From the NCBI GenBank assembly GCA_030280995.1, contig JASXTE010000008.1, positions 1,289,501-1,353,500 of the forward strand: a stretch of 64,000 nt of DNA. Reading direction: 5' to 3'. Each line of letters starts with the position of its first letter. Within the stretch, counting starts at the first letter, position 1. The position numbers and the translations under genes were made by a program. Positions 10,881-22,889 of the stretch are shown piece after piece. This DNA comes from Hemileia vastatrix (Eukaryota; Basidiomycota; Pucciniomycetes; Pucciniales; Zaghouaniaceae). Under the pieces are notes generated by a model that searched no databases, was not told the origin of the DNA, and saw only the letters and a list, made by a program, of their open reading frames with translations.

Positions 10881-11738
10881 AAAATTCAAATATTTCATCT
10901 TCTCCTTTCTAGAAACATTCAAAAATCATACCTAGTCCTTTATAGCTTCTCAATATAAAATTTCTACCATCATCATCATCTACTTCAAAAGAGCATAGTA
11001 CAAAAGACTATAAGCTTACAAGAGGATACTTCATTCCTTGCACTCATTTTAAAAGGTCCAACTGCAATTGTGTTAAAAACACTGGAGAAAAGAGATTCAC
11101 TTCAGCTTTTGAATGTTGTTGATGTCATCATTTACAATTTTATGTCTTTAATCTCAATGCAGATACTCAAGGCCAACTTATGTCTGCTAAGTACTGGTAT
11201 AATGATGCAGAAAGAAAGATACAGTAAGATAACTTCCAGTATTATCTATCATTGATATCTTTTGGATTGATATTTATAAATTCTGCTAGGCCATTTGATA
11301 AAACTACTCATACAGAACAAGTGGTTCTTGATTATGATGAATATTCAACAGAAGAACATAGTAAAAGAAAAAGGATAAAAATAAATCTTCCAAGTGAGTT
11401 TAAGGTATCATTTTGAAATATAAAACCTATTTCTAAAGAATTGAACTCAATTAGGTAAAAAATGGTCACTAATTCATAGTAAAGATTCAGAGGATGAAGA
11501 TAGTATTTGGAATCAGAGATTGTAATATGAAGATACTAAGCAAGAAGAAGCTATCATGGAGGTAATTGATAAGAAGTTTGAAGGATTAAAAAAAGGAGTA
11601 GGAAAAAATTCATTAGAAATTAGTAGGCTATTAAGTGACAAACAAATAGAAAGGTTTAATGATTTACAAAAAAATATACAAGATAATTTAAAAGACTTTC
11701 ATAATGATATCAAAAAAGAAATAAAGAAGGAACTTTAG
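10880..11738 (+). pseudogene. degenerate plus-strand gene convergent with HARBI1 fragment
   Basis: Not recognised. Open pieces include SAKYWYNDAERKI (near 11180), FDKTTHTEQVVLDYDEYS (near 11300), a basic patch KRKRIKI, and a final 60-aa lysine-rich coiled coil ending KKEIKKEL* (11556-11738). It ends just before the minus-strand HARBI1 fragment, the same convergent layout as the DNA-binding gene and the minus-strand genes in H2. By position it may be that element's accessory DNA-binding gene, but no sequence match to 57379-58776 was seen. Frameshifts and stops throughout the first part. Confidence 0.4.
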
Positions 11739-11749
11739 TACTAGTAGAT

Positions 11750-12344
11750 AATCAATCTGTGTTTTCAAAGTGAGCAAGAGTGATAGGGAGAATTTTACAA
11801 TGAATTCAACCAGGCTGGGATGAAGTAATGGAGGATGATTCAATAGTTGGGGGTGCTTCAGGAATTTTGTCTTTATAAAGATTTTTCCATTCATACTTTA
11901 AGTGTGCAAGGAGATTATGTAGTATCAAGCATGAAATGATTCAATAAATCATAAACTTCATTTCTTTCTAGTTACAAAGAGGACTCCTCATTTCTCTTAG
12001 TGAAAAAAATCTAGCTTTCTAAATACCAATTGCATTTTCAATCCTTACTTGATACTTGGCAAGATGAGTTTTGAATTATGATATTTCACTATTTTCATCA
12101 CTAGCCCCACAAAATGCTGGGATCACATATGTACCACTGGTGTAAGCAGAGTTGGCAAGAAGATATTGATGTTCATCAAAGTAATTCTCAGGGTTTTGAG
12201 AAAGCATCAGTTGTTAAAAAACTGAAGAGTCATGGCAAGCACCAGGAAAGCCAGCATGAAATGCAATAAACTTCTTATTTATATTGCAAACCAAATGGAG
12301 AGTAATAGAATACCTGAAAAAATAAAAAGTAAGAGAGGATTAGC
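11750..12344 (-). pseudogene. HARBI1-type (PIF/Harbinger) nuclease, C-terminal fragment
   Basis: Minus-strand reading gives NKKFIAFHAGFPGACHDSS (second catalytic Asp), NPENYFDEHQYLLANSAY, IPAFCGAS, KTHLAKYQVRIENAIG (catalytic Glu), KARFFSLREMR and ILHNLLAHL: the second half of a HARBI1 DDE nuclease in family order. Three or more in-frame stops. A splice-acceptor-like TTTTTTCAG lies upstream at about 12310. The fragment is cut by the H1 insertion at 12348, and the N-terminal half is not found on the far side of H1, so it was already partial or was later deleted. Note that this half of the nuclease is exactly what H2 lacks. Confidence 0.8.
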
Positions 12345-12689
12345 ATTAGGGGGTGTCAGTTCTGGCATATATGAACTTAACTTCAGTGCAGATTTCAAAG
12401 CAAATCAGCACTTAAATTTTGCAAAAAAATCACTTATTTCCAAAATGGGTTTCAGTTATGACTTTAAATCAGAAATTTTTCTTGATTTTTTTTTCACAAC
12501 CATAATTTGGCCACATCATACTTGTTGCATGAGACACAGAAACCTCCATTCTCTCATCAATCCTCAGCACACACTCTTCACTGAGATTTGAAACATTTTA
12601 TTTTGAAATATTATCCAGGCATGTTTTTTTCCTACATTTTTTATATTTTCAACATCTTAACCTCTTTTCTTGTAAAATACAGGTTTCAT

Positions 12690-14054
12690 AATGTCTCCCA
12701 GAAGATCCAACACTCAAAAGGAAAATTTAAAAAAATGCTACATCACAAAAGTCTTTCCATAATGCAAGCCCCTTACCAGAGAAATCAAAGTCTGGACAGC
12801 TAAAAAAGGAAGATTATCTCATCATCATCAACTTCCTCAAAATTATATCAAATTATGATGCATGTTTTGGATGTGAGAAGTCCACCAAAATTGGACGTCC
12901 ACCTTCATCAAAGGTCAATGGCCTCTGGTTAATGGTAAATGAAGTAAAAAAGAAAACAAAAGGGAGAATTGACATCAATCCTAAGTAAATTAAGGAGAGG
13001 TTCAAAAGTTATCAATACAAATATTAAAAGACTCACTTTTCTTCCACTTCAACTGGATTTGGTATTGATGATGATGATTTGGATATTGGAATTACTACTT
13101 TTTACCAAAAACCTTAATGTCATGTGTCCTTTCTATGAGGAAATGGATAATCTTTTTGGCTCCCCAGTTGATTTCAACCCTTGGTTTATACATTATACTA
13201 CTAAGGATATGCCCTCTGGATCTCAAAGCCAATAATCCTGCCAACACACCTGAACCTCAAGGAGATAAATCCACTCTAGCTTCTAACCATAGTTCACCTG
13301 AAGATGATCCTGACTATCAAGCAGAACAATTATTTCAGAGTAGATCTGAGTCCTCAGAGCCCCAAAATTTAAATGTATTTTTACTTTCTCTTTTTTCTTC
13401 AATTCTTTGCTGAATTTCTCATTCTTTTTTTCTAGTCTCCTCCTGCTCAAACTCAAATTTATAAAAAGAATAATGATTCCAGAAATGAAAATCCTGCTTT
13501 ACAAGCTGCTTTTGATGAACTACCTGAGCCCTCTAGCTCAAACTCCAAACTAAAGTATCAAGCCTCAACTTCAATGAAATTGAACCATCTTTTAAAACGT
13601 GGTAATACTCCAACCAGCTCTTTGGGCTCCCTTGATGATTATTTTGAGAAAAAAGATATATATATAAATTTTTCTCCATATATCTTTTCAATATCATATT
13701 TATTTATTCTTTCTATTCAATTTTCTCAGTAAAATCCTCTATTGAAAATAATAACCTTGTCTTTGAGAAGATGAAGTTTAATTATATACTAATGAAAGAT
13801 TAATGGACCTTAGATTTGGAGGAATTTTTTTTTTGCTTCAATCAAACTTTGAAAAGGCTAAATTTGAGGGGGAGGAGATGGAAAGAGCTCATCTTTGCTT
13901 GGAGAAAGCAAAAGAACATGAATTTCAAAGAGAAATGGCTAGTTGTGAATTGGAAAAACATGAAAGTTTTTTAAAAAAAGAATTCATTACAGAATGTATA
14001 AAAAATGGCCAATCTTATGAGGACATTAAAAAATTACTTGACCTATTTAAGTGA
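12690..14054 (+). pseudogene. Myb/SANT-like DNA-binding gene remnant of H1
   Basis: Homologous to the intact gene at 57379-58776. Visible: SGQLKKEDYLIIINFLK, SNYDACFG, KIGRPPSSKVNG, TKGRIDINPK then a stop, IKERFKSYQYKY then a stop, and STGFGIDDDDLDIGI. Next come a Ser/Pro/Glu-rich middle (near 13215-13420), an intron-like interval, and a C-terminal coiled coil ending ITECIKNGQSYEDIKKLLDLFK* (13803-14054), which matches LIECIKANKSVEEIERLMKF of H2. Several stops and frameshifts; non-functional. Confidence 0.75.
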
Positions 14055-14249
14055 TTAATTTTTTTTTGATTAGGTTAATTTTGTTTTATTTATTTTTGGT
14101 GATAATTTCATATATGCTGACTTTTTAAAGGTCTTTATTCTAGATGATTTTTTTCACAAAAATTTCAAAAACTCATACATTTTTTCTTCTTTAAATTCAA
14201 ATCATTAAATTTACTTTTCTAAATACAGCTAAGTCAACAAAACTCTATA

Positions 14250-14420
14250 TTTGTTTTTAAAATTTGGAAATACCCTCCCCTGCATTGTATTGAAGCAAGG
14301 GGTGGGTATCACCAAAAATTTTCTAAGTCATCAATTTCACATGTCAGATTTGAAAATTTGGCAATACCCTCCCCTGAATTTAATTGAATTAAGAGGTTAA
14401 AATCACCAAAATTTAATATA
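14250..14420. repeat. hairpin repeats between convergent genes (H1)
   Basis: Two units of the form AATACCCTCCCCTGCATT..GAAGCAAGGGGTGGGTAT. Each can fold because the ACCCTCCCC arm pairs with GGGGTGGGT. Same unit as 58915-59330 in H2. It sits just past the 3' end of the plus-strand gene and before the minus-strand Tet-like remnant. Confidence 0.6.
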
Positions 14421-14739
14421 ATTACATAAATTAATAAGTAATTAAATAAGATATATCAAACTTACTAGTTTTAAAGTAATGATAATTTCTCAAGCCAAAA
14501 TGTGGACCAAGTCTAGAAACTAAGTTTGGGACTTTCCACAGGTATAGGTGAGATGAACCCCATGAAAAAAATTGATGTTGGTATGATTACTTTTTATACA
14601 ACACAAGGCTGTTGGCTCATTACTTTAGCTTATTAAATTGAAATATCAGATTTATTTATTAAAAATTTATGAAAGAATAAAAAATATTTGATGACTTTAC
14701 CAATCCCCATACTTTTTAGATCTACTTAAAGTTTTATTA

Positions 14740-14970
14740 AGCTTATAACTTTTACCTTCTTATTTTACCTTGCTGATTTTTTGGATTAGTTTTTGACTGA
14801 TTTAGAAGGAGCAGAAAAAATGAGTAAAGTCGTGACAAGATTCCAAACAAGCGGGAGCTTTTGTTGTTTGGTGATTTTCCCTTGAAGAAATAGTTTTGAT
14901 TATTCCAGTTCCTAATCCAAAATTGATTATAGAGTTGTGGTCTGGAAAGTATAACCCATGACCTGTATAA
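14740..14970 (-). pseudogene. Tet-like oxygenase, C-terminal remnant (H1)
   Basis: Minus-strand reading in one frame: GHGLYFPDHNSIINFGLGTG, then NHQTTKAP (the second iron-ligand His), ESCHDFTHF, a stop, and ISQKLIQKI. This matches the last third of the H2 copy at 59624-59885. The N-terminal part with the HxD motif is missing, probably replaced by the palindromic insertion at 15021-15475. Confidence 0.65.
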
Positions 14971-15020
14971 ATCTGCATTAAAAAACATAAATAATTTTTT
15001 TTGTTATTTTGGTGTTCTTA

Positions 15021-15475
15021 ATACCCCCTCCAAAACTAGTCAAAAACCCCCCAACAAACCTCTCCAATCCTGCTTCCAAACCCTTCCAATAACCCCAGAA
15101 TCCCTCTGCAAAGCCACCTGTAAACCCCTCAAATCCCCCCCAGAAACCCCCTTCAAACCCACCTCCAACCCCCCAACCCCCCTCTCTTCCTTTGTTAACA
15201 AACAATTGTAAGCAATTGTTTGTTAACTAATTGGTTCACTAACAATTCAATTAGTTAACAAACAATTTTTAACAATTGTTTGTTAACAAAGGAAGCAAGG
15301 GGGGGTGGGTTGGCTAAAGAGAGGGTTAAGGAGGGGTTTATTAAGTGGTTGTAGGAGGGTTTGAGGGGGTTTGAGGGTCTGATTTGAGGGGGTTTGGGGG
15401 GGTATGGAGGAGATATTTAAAGGGGTTTGAAGGGGATATTTGAGGGAGTTTGAGGGGGGGGTTAGAGGCAGCCAA
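15021..15475. repeat. 450-bp imperfect palindrome, C-rich and G-rich arms
   Basis: The left arm is C-rich (15021-15185) and the right arm G-rich (15296-15475). At the centre CTTCCTTTGTTAACAAAC (from 15186) is mirrored by GTTTGTTAACAAAGGAAG (to 15295), and GTTAACAAACAATT occurs four times in alternating orientation. The G-rich arm has many runs of 3-7 G. Open frames here are low-complexity Pro/Ser or Gly/Phe peptides and are not genes. The block has no counterpart in H2, so it looks like an insertion into H1. Confidence 0.7.
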
Positions 15476-16099
15476 GGAGGGGTAGATTGAGGGGGCAAAG
15501 AGGGAGGAAAGAGGGGTTAGAGTAAGCCATGGAAGGAGGGAATGAGGCAGCCAAAGAGAAGGGAAAGGGGGGGAAAGGGGGATATGTCCATGCCAAGGAG
15601 GGGTGAAAGTGGGGAAAATGACCAGGCCAAGGAGGGACCAAGAGTAGGATGAAGAGAAAAAAAAGAGAGAAAAGAGAGAAAAGAGAGAGAGACATAAAAA
15701 AAAGGTATTTTTACCTAGAAGATAAAAAATACCCTTCACCAAAAAAAAAAGAAGAAGAAAGAAACAGAAAAAAAAATATAATTAGCAAACATATAAGTAA
15801 AAATGAGAGAAATGACTTACCTGGAGAGATGAGATGAGTAAAAATTGACTTCCAGATATTTGAGGGATGTTTGATGAGAGGAGGAAACAGATATGAGGGA
15901 TGAACAAAAAGAAGAATGATTGAAAAATTATGCAATAGCTGAAAATACGTGATTTCATGTTGAGGTGGTGAACAAAAACAAAAGAGGCAGGGAAAAAGAG
16001 ACTTTCACTGAAGATTCAAAATAAAAGTCAATATGCAAAAATAAAATTAAAAAACCAAGAGAATAATGCACACAACTTGATCACTTGAAGAGTATGAAA

Positions 16100-16340
16100 A
16101 AAAAATTAAAAGGGTTGTGTTGAGGAAAGTTGGAGATCAAGAGCTATGAAAATCATTTCTTGATGTAGCTTATCACAATTTGAGAGTGACAAAGGCATGA
16201 CTCTTATACAGTATAAAAATGTAAATGATGTACAACATTTTGAGTTATGAAGTGTTATGCTGCAGAGTGCTGTGTAGGAATGGGATGATGCTGAAAAATC
16301 AGTGGAATGGGACATTATGGTGAAATCAGCACTTTTGGTT
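16100..16340 (-). pseudogene. HARBI1 5' end remnant (H1)
   Basis: Minus strand from about 16330 matches the plus strand of 63720-63925 (start of H3): CATCATTTACATTTTTATAC, then an ATG (16163) giving MIFIALDLQL, comparable with MTIITVDLLL in H3. The sequence then jumps to DNA found after the HARBI1 stop of H2, so nearly all of the nuclease is deleted. Confidence 0.55.
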
Positions 16341-16704
16341 GAGAAAGTCTGGATTTGAGTGAAATAAGTGATTTATTTCATTTTGAAATCCACCAGTGTT
16401 GGGGCTAGTGTGTTTTGGAAATCTGCACTTAATTAAGTGTGGATTTGGTCAAATTTAAGTGCGGTTTTGCCAGAACTGACACCCCCTATTTATTTTATTT
16501 TATTGAGATAGCTTGTGTACAAAAACATAATTGCCTTCTGGTTGCAGGAAAAGTCTCAGACTAGCACACTCGCTCTATTTTTCTCAAGGCTGCTCCTGAT
16601 TTATCACACTCTTAAGTTATTACAAAATTGTAAATTCATGTCCAATCAATTACAATGATGAAATCACTTCCCCATTATCCGCCCTCCAGAACAGTTTTAT
16701 TTTT

Positions 16705-18907
16705 TTAATTGCATAGATTTTGAGGTGTATGATCGGGGATATACTGGGGAATCCATCCGCCCTGTTGTTTAATTTTTTTAACAGAGAATCCTTAGCAATA
16801 CAGAAAACAACAAGAAAACTAGAAGTTCAAAAGAAAACATGAAAAAATTGGCAGCTACCTGCACCCCAGCATCATAACTCCAGTCATCAGCGTTCTCCGC
16901 CTTAAATGCCCACATGAACCAACCCAAACCCGCTTCAGCCATAGCTTTTATGTAATACCAAATGGTTTTTCGAGTCAGTGCATGCCCTTTCCATTATGAT
17001 TAATGAAAATGAGGTGGACTCAACTTATCTGAACATCGAAAAACATAGCCAGCTGCCATTTATATTCAGCAGAAAAAGTAGAACTTGATCCAGTCTTTCC
17101 AGCACATGACCCGATGCGCTTAGAGTTGGGGTAAGTTCCCTCATACCGGGAACCAACACCTTTCCTAAAAATTAATTGAAATTTTAATGTTATCAGCTGC
17201 TGTTGAAGAAAACCAAAAAATCGCCGAAGATAAATATCCTCACCCATTCAGCTCTGGAGCACAATCTGTAGGGGCAGGAGTAAACTCTCCTACCATGGTC
17301 ATTATATTTAACTGACTTTGACGAATCAAAGGAATAAAATCACAATAGTACTTTATCCGAGCACTATCATTCATACCAATTAGATCATTTCCAAAAATAC
17401 TATATATGTGGGTATCCAAGGCAACATTTTGATATTGAGGAGGTTGGAAAGAGCCTTGCCAATATGACAAAGGCTGATAGGTATCATGGAAAACATATAA
17501 CAAACTGGATGGATGAGAATTTGGAGGGTTCCTGATAATAGCGTACCCATCTTATATTGAAGCTGATTAATCTTTATCAGTCTTTCGTCCAAAATAAATT
17601 TCAAGAAACTTACCAATAAAAAATTGTTTAGCTACTTGCAATAGCTTTCCGGTTTTATCTTTGAAGGCAGCAGGCTCATTAAGGGCCTCGATCGCGACTA
17701 CAGTGCAATCTAGAACAATAAACCAGAAATCAATACCCAACTGGCTGAAAATAGAAATGATTCCAATTGAAGAATTGAAAAATTGAAACTAAGATTTTTG
17801 ACACAACCCACTCACAATATTCAGGCTTTGAGAATTCAGCTGCCAACTCAGCCAAAACATTCTTTGTACGTTCGACATTTCTAGGATTCTCAGCCCATTT
17901 TACAGCACCTCTCCGACCCGAGTTATCTGCATGATATTTTGATCGAGTATTATTAGTCAGAGAACCCGACATAGTCAATTTTCATTCCAGCCTACCATAT
18001 CCATTCTGCGATCCTGGTGCGCCATGCTACCAGATAAAAATAATATTATCAGTCAATAAGGATTGTTAACCCAGATCTAATTTAAAACTCACAACATCTA
18101 TCATAACCAAGAGCCCGTGGTTTTTTGCCCATTTAGCGGCTAGTTTCAAGTACTAGTAGCAATGTGGGTCAGATGTTTGAGTTTGGTGTGAGCATTAATG
18201 GCCACTCAACTGGAAATTGGCCTTGAACATATGGCTCTCCCTCAGAAATGTCCAGCGCCCAGTACCCTGAAATGCAGATTCAACCAGTGAGAGCAATCTA
18301 TCAGTCAATCAGTACCCTTTAACAAGATTTCCGCCAGGGATACATAGGGAGTGAAGGTTAATTTCTTCCACACACCAATTGGGATACGAATATGGTTCAG
18401 TCCATACGATTTGGCGCGCGCAAAGTCAGCTTCCGTGTAAAAAGTGTCCCAATGTGCCTTCATACGCCTAGTCGCTTCTTCCCGTCTGTTACCCACCGAG
18501 TATCATTCAGCCCCACTCTTTCATGTTGTAAGCATTTTCCATTACATGAGTTACTGACCCAAGATACTGACCAAACGTCCATTCATCTACAATGTTGGGA
18601 TTTCCTGTATCATAGAGTGAAGGTTTAATCCACGGCTCGCTAACCTGTGATCCCAAATTAATAATTTTTAGACCCACATATGACCAAATTTTTGGTTCAC
18701 TTAATTTACCAACCAGCCTCCAAAGTTCACGCCAAATATCTTCTTTTGGGTGTAGTCAAAACACTCATTTTTGGCTAAGCCACATTTTGATCCAGTGGAA
18801 TTGAAAGTTAAACCTAAATTATTTTGAGTATAATCAGCAACACAAGTGGCGATGGTGGCTAGAAATATCCAGGATTTGTAAGGTGAAGGCATTAAATTGA
18901 AACCCAA
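16705..18907 (-). CDS. secreted GH5 exo-beta-1,3-glucanase (copy A), 12 exons
   Basis: Glucan 1,3-beta-glucosidase of the yeast Exg1 type, hydrolysing beta-1,3-glucan at the cell wall. Exons on the minus strand: 18907-18710, 18644-18559, 18485-18376, 18266-18211, 18152-18093, 18026-17996, 17926-17816, 17709-17614, 17550-17244, 17164-17025, 16944-16859, 16761-16705. All junctions are GT..AG and the joined frame is open (445 aa). Motifs: signal peptide (hydrophobic IFLATIATCVA), GVNFGGWL, EPWIKPSLYD, HWDTFY, RIPIGYWALD, HGAPGSQNGYDNSG, ALNEP with acid/base Glu229, HDTYQP, VGEFTPAPTDC with nucleophile Glu338, WFMWAFKAENADDWSY and a C-terminal GGWIP. ATG 18892 is an alternative start. Host gene, paralogue of 52823-55015. 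Confidence 0.92.
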
Positions 18908-20216
18908 ACAACAAAATTATAAGACAGGCAGTGAAGAAGATGAAGATTGATTCCACCGATTCTTCAGTTAGTGAGTAGAGAACAATGATATTTGAAACGG
19001 AAGTGGGTCTATAATAGTCCAAATTTCAACAGGAAATTATATTAAGAAAGAGTTAGTTATCTAAATATTAGAATATTTATTCTTGTTCAATGCTTGTACA
19101 GCTGTTCTTGGAAAGGTTGTCGCCAAAACGCATAAATGTTCGCATATTTTAGACAGAAACATTGACATTTGACATCAAAATCAGCCCGCTTGAGCCAATA
19201 ATATGCCACATTTGCTGTCATATGTAAAGCTTCCCGTCAATAAATTTCGAAAATTTTGCATTTTGACGACAACCTTACCATGAACAGCTGTATCAAGCAA
19301 ATTTATTGGCAGTTGGCCTGGATTCATAAAGCAGCTATCAGATAAAGGTAAAAGAAAGAATACATGTTCAAAAATAGAAGGGAAACAAACATAATTTGCA
19401 TTTTTCTTGAATCTGAAGAACATTTTCAGAGGATAAACTCTGACAATGAGTATACACTGGGAGCAAAATATTTTTTGAATAAATTTTTAGGATACTAAGC
19501 CTTACACCACATCAAAACTATACACACAACCGTGACTCCCGTCGAAAAATAAGCTAAATAAGCTGCAGAAGTCATGTACAAAATTATATGAACCGCGTCA
19601 GTAACTCTACTCCGAGTGGAACCGGAGGAAAAGTACATACAGACGCGATTCCCATAGGCTTAAGGGCATCCCCACTTGTTGCATCGAATTATCAGTAACT
19701 ATTAAGAGCATCACAGCCGTGTCGGTAAAGTGGTTCGGTATGCATATTTTACCGACTTATTCCCCAATCATTGCTCAATTAAACTCTAGTAACTAATTTA
19801 TTCTGTAGTCATATAATCAAATGAGCAAAGTTGCTTGAGTAGCTTCTGTAATTGCCAAAACCTCGTGCCACTATTTTTTTGACTCAAATATTACCTAATG
19901 AAGCCAGACATGCCTCATTAATTACTTATCCATTTTTTCACCCCCACTTCACACAACAATAGCCACTACTATTCATTAAATTACTACTTAGATTTGTATT
20001 ACACTCTTCAGCCACACCTTCTGAACTATAATAGCTAAATAAAAAAAAAGAAGGAATAAAATAAAAGATATGAATGTAGCGTAGCATACATATATATACT
20101 AGGATGATCTCCACAGTAAAAGAGAGAGGTGGGTGAGTGAGTGAGTAAGTGAGTGGGGAAGTATATTCTGGCCACTTATTTTTAGACGAGAAAATAGAAA
20201 GAGAAGGGAGATGATC
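18908..20216. other. upstream region of GH5 copy A; no gene seen
   Basis: Non-coding as far as I can tell; presumably holds the promoter of the glucanase gene. A GTGA/GAGT microsatellite runs at about 20128-20158. Short open frames are not supported by any motif. Confidence 0.5.
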
Positions 20217-21056
20217 TGTCAGCCAGGCTACTAGACTTACCCAGTAAAATAATTAATTATTTACTGGATGAAGCCACGCCTTATTATTTTAATTATTTAA
20301 TTAAATTAGTTACATTAAAATTACCTGTAATAAATTAACTAATTACAGAATGGAAAAATTAAATGAATAATTAAAATTAAATATAAAATGTCCCTTATAT
20401 TTTTTCTCTAACACCATGCTCATTGACAGGTTAGAAGAAATAAAATTTTATATTAAAAAATAGATTTTAAATTAAAATAAAATTTTAATATTCAATTAAA
20501 AATAAATATATACAAAAAATTCAAATTTTATATTTAGAATTGACTTCTACAGTAAATATTAAATAAATTTATGTATTTCTGACATACTCTGTAAATACAT
20601 CTTTGAAATACATCTTTTTGATGCCTTCTTTTTAGAACAACTTTGTTATTTGAAAATACTCCTTCTGGAATATTCTTTTTCTCTCTCTCTCATACTACTG
20701 TTTTTAGAATTTCATTGCCGTGGTTTGTTACTCCTTTGCCTATATAAGGCCTCTCTTTTGGTTGTTTTTGAGGATTCATTACTTACTTATTTTATTACAA
20801 CTATTTACAATTCTTTTATTACTATTTATTATTGCCTTAGTATTTACATTAAGCATAATTCTAACCCAACTCTTTACCTCTTATTATTGAGTAAATAATC
20901 TTTAAGATAGGAAAATATGTACCTGAGTTTGAATCCCTTAAAACCTGTTGTTACCGCCATTGGACCTCCCTATAAAACCTTCTAGACTTGAAAGACCCCT
21001 TGACAGTTGGGAACCTTTCCAAATAGTTGAAAGTGCATTGTTGTCTTGAGGACCGG
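20217..21056 (+). repeat. Ty3 LTR (789 bp) plus 51 bp of leader, truncated element
   Basis: Starts TGTCAGCCAGGCTAC and ends CCCCTTGACA at 21005; TATA box CTATATAAGG near 20740. A diverged relative of the 21636-22432 LTR. After it, GTTGGGAACCTTTCC occupies the primer-binding position and 51 bp of leader follow before another LTR begins at 21057. The rest of this element was not found in the window. Confidence 0.8.
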
Positions 21057-21635
21057 TGTCAAGGGGTCTTTTGGGTCTAGAAGTTTATTCGAGGTTTATA
21101 CGAGGAAAATTGGGGTTTTAATGAACTCTCAAAGTAAAGTACGTATTCTCTTAATCAAATTGATTTATTTGCTCAAGTATAAGAGGTAGTTTTTAATTAT
21201 TAGTATAATTTATAGAGTAGAATTACACTGTTGTAAATACTAAGCTTATAAAATATAGAAATAAGTATTGTTTTGTAATTGTAGTAATAAGTAATTGATG
21301 AATGAATGTTCTGAAAAGCACAAAGTAAGAGGCCTTTTATAGGCAAAACATGAGGGAATAAAATATACGGAATTTACACCATATACTGTAAGAATGTGAG
21401 AAAAAGAATGACTAAAAGGAGTACATATATGACATAAGAAATAAATAAACTGGTACGTCAACAAGGGCATCAAATTTATTAGCAATAAAGTTTGAGTTCC
21501 TTGGACTGTCACAATTAATTACACAATAATTAATTAATTATTACTTTCACGGGATTCCAGATCTCTCACTGAGGTAATATAATTGTTTTAAAGTTTTTTT
21601 ATTATAATTTTATTATTAAATTCTATTCCCATTGA
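21057..21635 (-). repeat. 3' LTR of the minus-strand Ty3, outer part
   Basis: Plus-strand TGTCAAGGGGTC is the inverse of an LTR end. The block is the reverse complement of the 3' three-quarters of the LTR at 21636-22432 (minus TATA at 21331-21340, CTTTTATAGG on plus). It stops at ATTGA (21631-21635), the target duplication of the next element, and resumes at 30348. The two pieces (579 + 195 bp) add up to one LTR. Confidence 0.85.
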
Positions 21636-22432
21636 TGTAAGCCAGGCTACTAGACTTACCCGTTAAAATAATTAATTATTTTACTGAATTGAAGCCACGC
21701 CTTTCTTCTTAATAATAATTATTTATTTATTTACTTAAGTAGTACTTACAATTAACTAAGTTAAGTACAATAAGTAGTATAAATAAATAATATAAATAAA
21801 ATGTCCCTTACAATTTTTACTCCCTAACACTGCGCTCAAAAGTTTATGTCAAAGGGAATGAAATTAATAATAAATTTATAATATAAAAACTTTAAAACAA
21901 TTATATTACCTCAGTGAGAGATCTTTAATCCCATGAAAGTAATATAATTGATTATTTAATGTGGAATAATTGTGAAAGTCCAAGGAATTCAAACTTTGTT
22001 GCTAATAAATTTGATGCCCTTGTTGAGGTACTAATTTATTACTTTCTTATGTCATTTATGTATTCCTTTTTCTTGTCATTCTTTTCTCTCACACTCACAG
22101 TAGACGGTGTAAATTCCTTATATTTTATTCTCTCATATTTTGCCTATAAAAGGCCTCTGATTTTGTGCCTTTGAATCCATTCTTTTATCACTTACTTTTA
22201 TTACTACGTATTACAACACAAGCTTTTATTTTATACTTTATCACATTAGTATTTACAATAGCGTAATTCTAATCAATAGACTATAATAATATTAAAATTC
22301 TACCTCTTTTATTTAAGTAAAAATCACTTAGATTAAGAAATATGTACCAGTCTTTGAGGGTCCATTTAAAACCTTTAAAATCCTTGAAAAAACTCCATAC
22401 CAAATCTCCTAGACCAAAAGCATACCTTGACA
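21636..22432 (+). repeat. 5' LTR of the full-length Ty3
   Basis: 797 bp, TGTAAGCC...TTGACA (the TGTC start has mutated to TGTA). TATA box CTATAAAAGG near 22144. Similar throughout to the 3' LTR at 29541-30342 but with scattered differences, so the insertion is not very recent. The internal region begins ATTGAGGGCTTTCC. Confidence 0.9.
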
Positions 22433-22889
22433 ATTGAGGGCTTTCCAAATTATCAATGGCGCAACGATATTTGAGGCGTAATCGAGGGGACCATCGGTGT
22501 GCGAGTACCTGTAAAGGACGAGAGAGCGAGAAAACGAAGAACGTCATACGTCACGTGACAAATTTTTTTGGCTGCGAACGGGAATCAAACCGCGCTCCAA
22601 AAATTAAGTTCATATACTGACTAAACGTCGTATATATCGTGGTAATTATTGTTATTACTATTTGTGGGTTACTCTTCACTCTTCATTTGCTACATATTTC
22701 CTTTTACTCAGCACTCTGTAAGTGGCATTGATTTGCTCATTTTACAGGGGGAGGTGTCTGGTAATTGGACTTTATTTTTATTATTATATTTTTTTTTATT
22801 TTTCCTGGTTGACCATAATAGAGCAATAAGTGTTCTTAGTCCCAGAGGTAATAAAATAATTATATTTTAATATTATATATTATAATCTT

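Larger units (their letters stand above)
12348..16487. mobile_element. H1: decayed PIF/Harbinger-type transposon, TSD ATT
   Basis: The left end AGGGGGTGTCAGTTCTGGCA and the right end are inverse complements for about 20 bp. Both sides have ATT (12345-12347 and 16488-16490), a 3-bp duplication as expected for PIF/Harbinger. The contents parallel H2: plus-strand DNA-binding gene remnant (12690-14054), hairpin spacer (14250-14420), minus-strand Tet-like remnant (14740-14970), related non-coding DNA (15820-16130 versus 61200-61550) and the start of the HARBI1 gene (near 16163). The nuclease body is deleted. CACTTA-type short repeats lie just inside both ends. Confidence 0.85.

Noticed and set aside
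12232..12591. 119-codon plus-strand ORF
   Set aside because: It spans the end of a minus-strand HARBI1 fragment and the terminal repeat of H1, so it is a chance frame across an insertion junction.
15283..15742. Long Pro/Ser/Phe-rich minus-strand ORFs
   Set aside because: They read through the G-rich arm of a palindrome and A/G-rich DNA; composition alone keeps the frame open, and there is no homologue in H2.
18486..18558. Apparent frameshift and stop between ..NMKEWG and ..REEATRRM in both GH5 genes
   Set aside because: A GTCAGT..ACAG intron of 73 nt at this place gives a continuous GQYLGREEATRRM as expected for the family, so both genes are intact.
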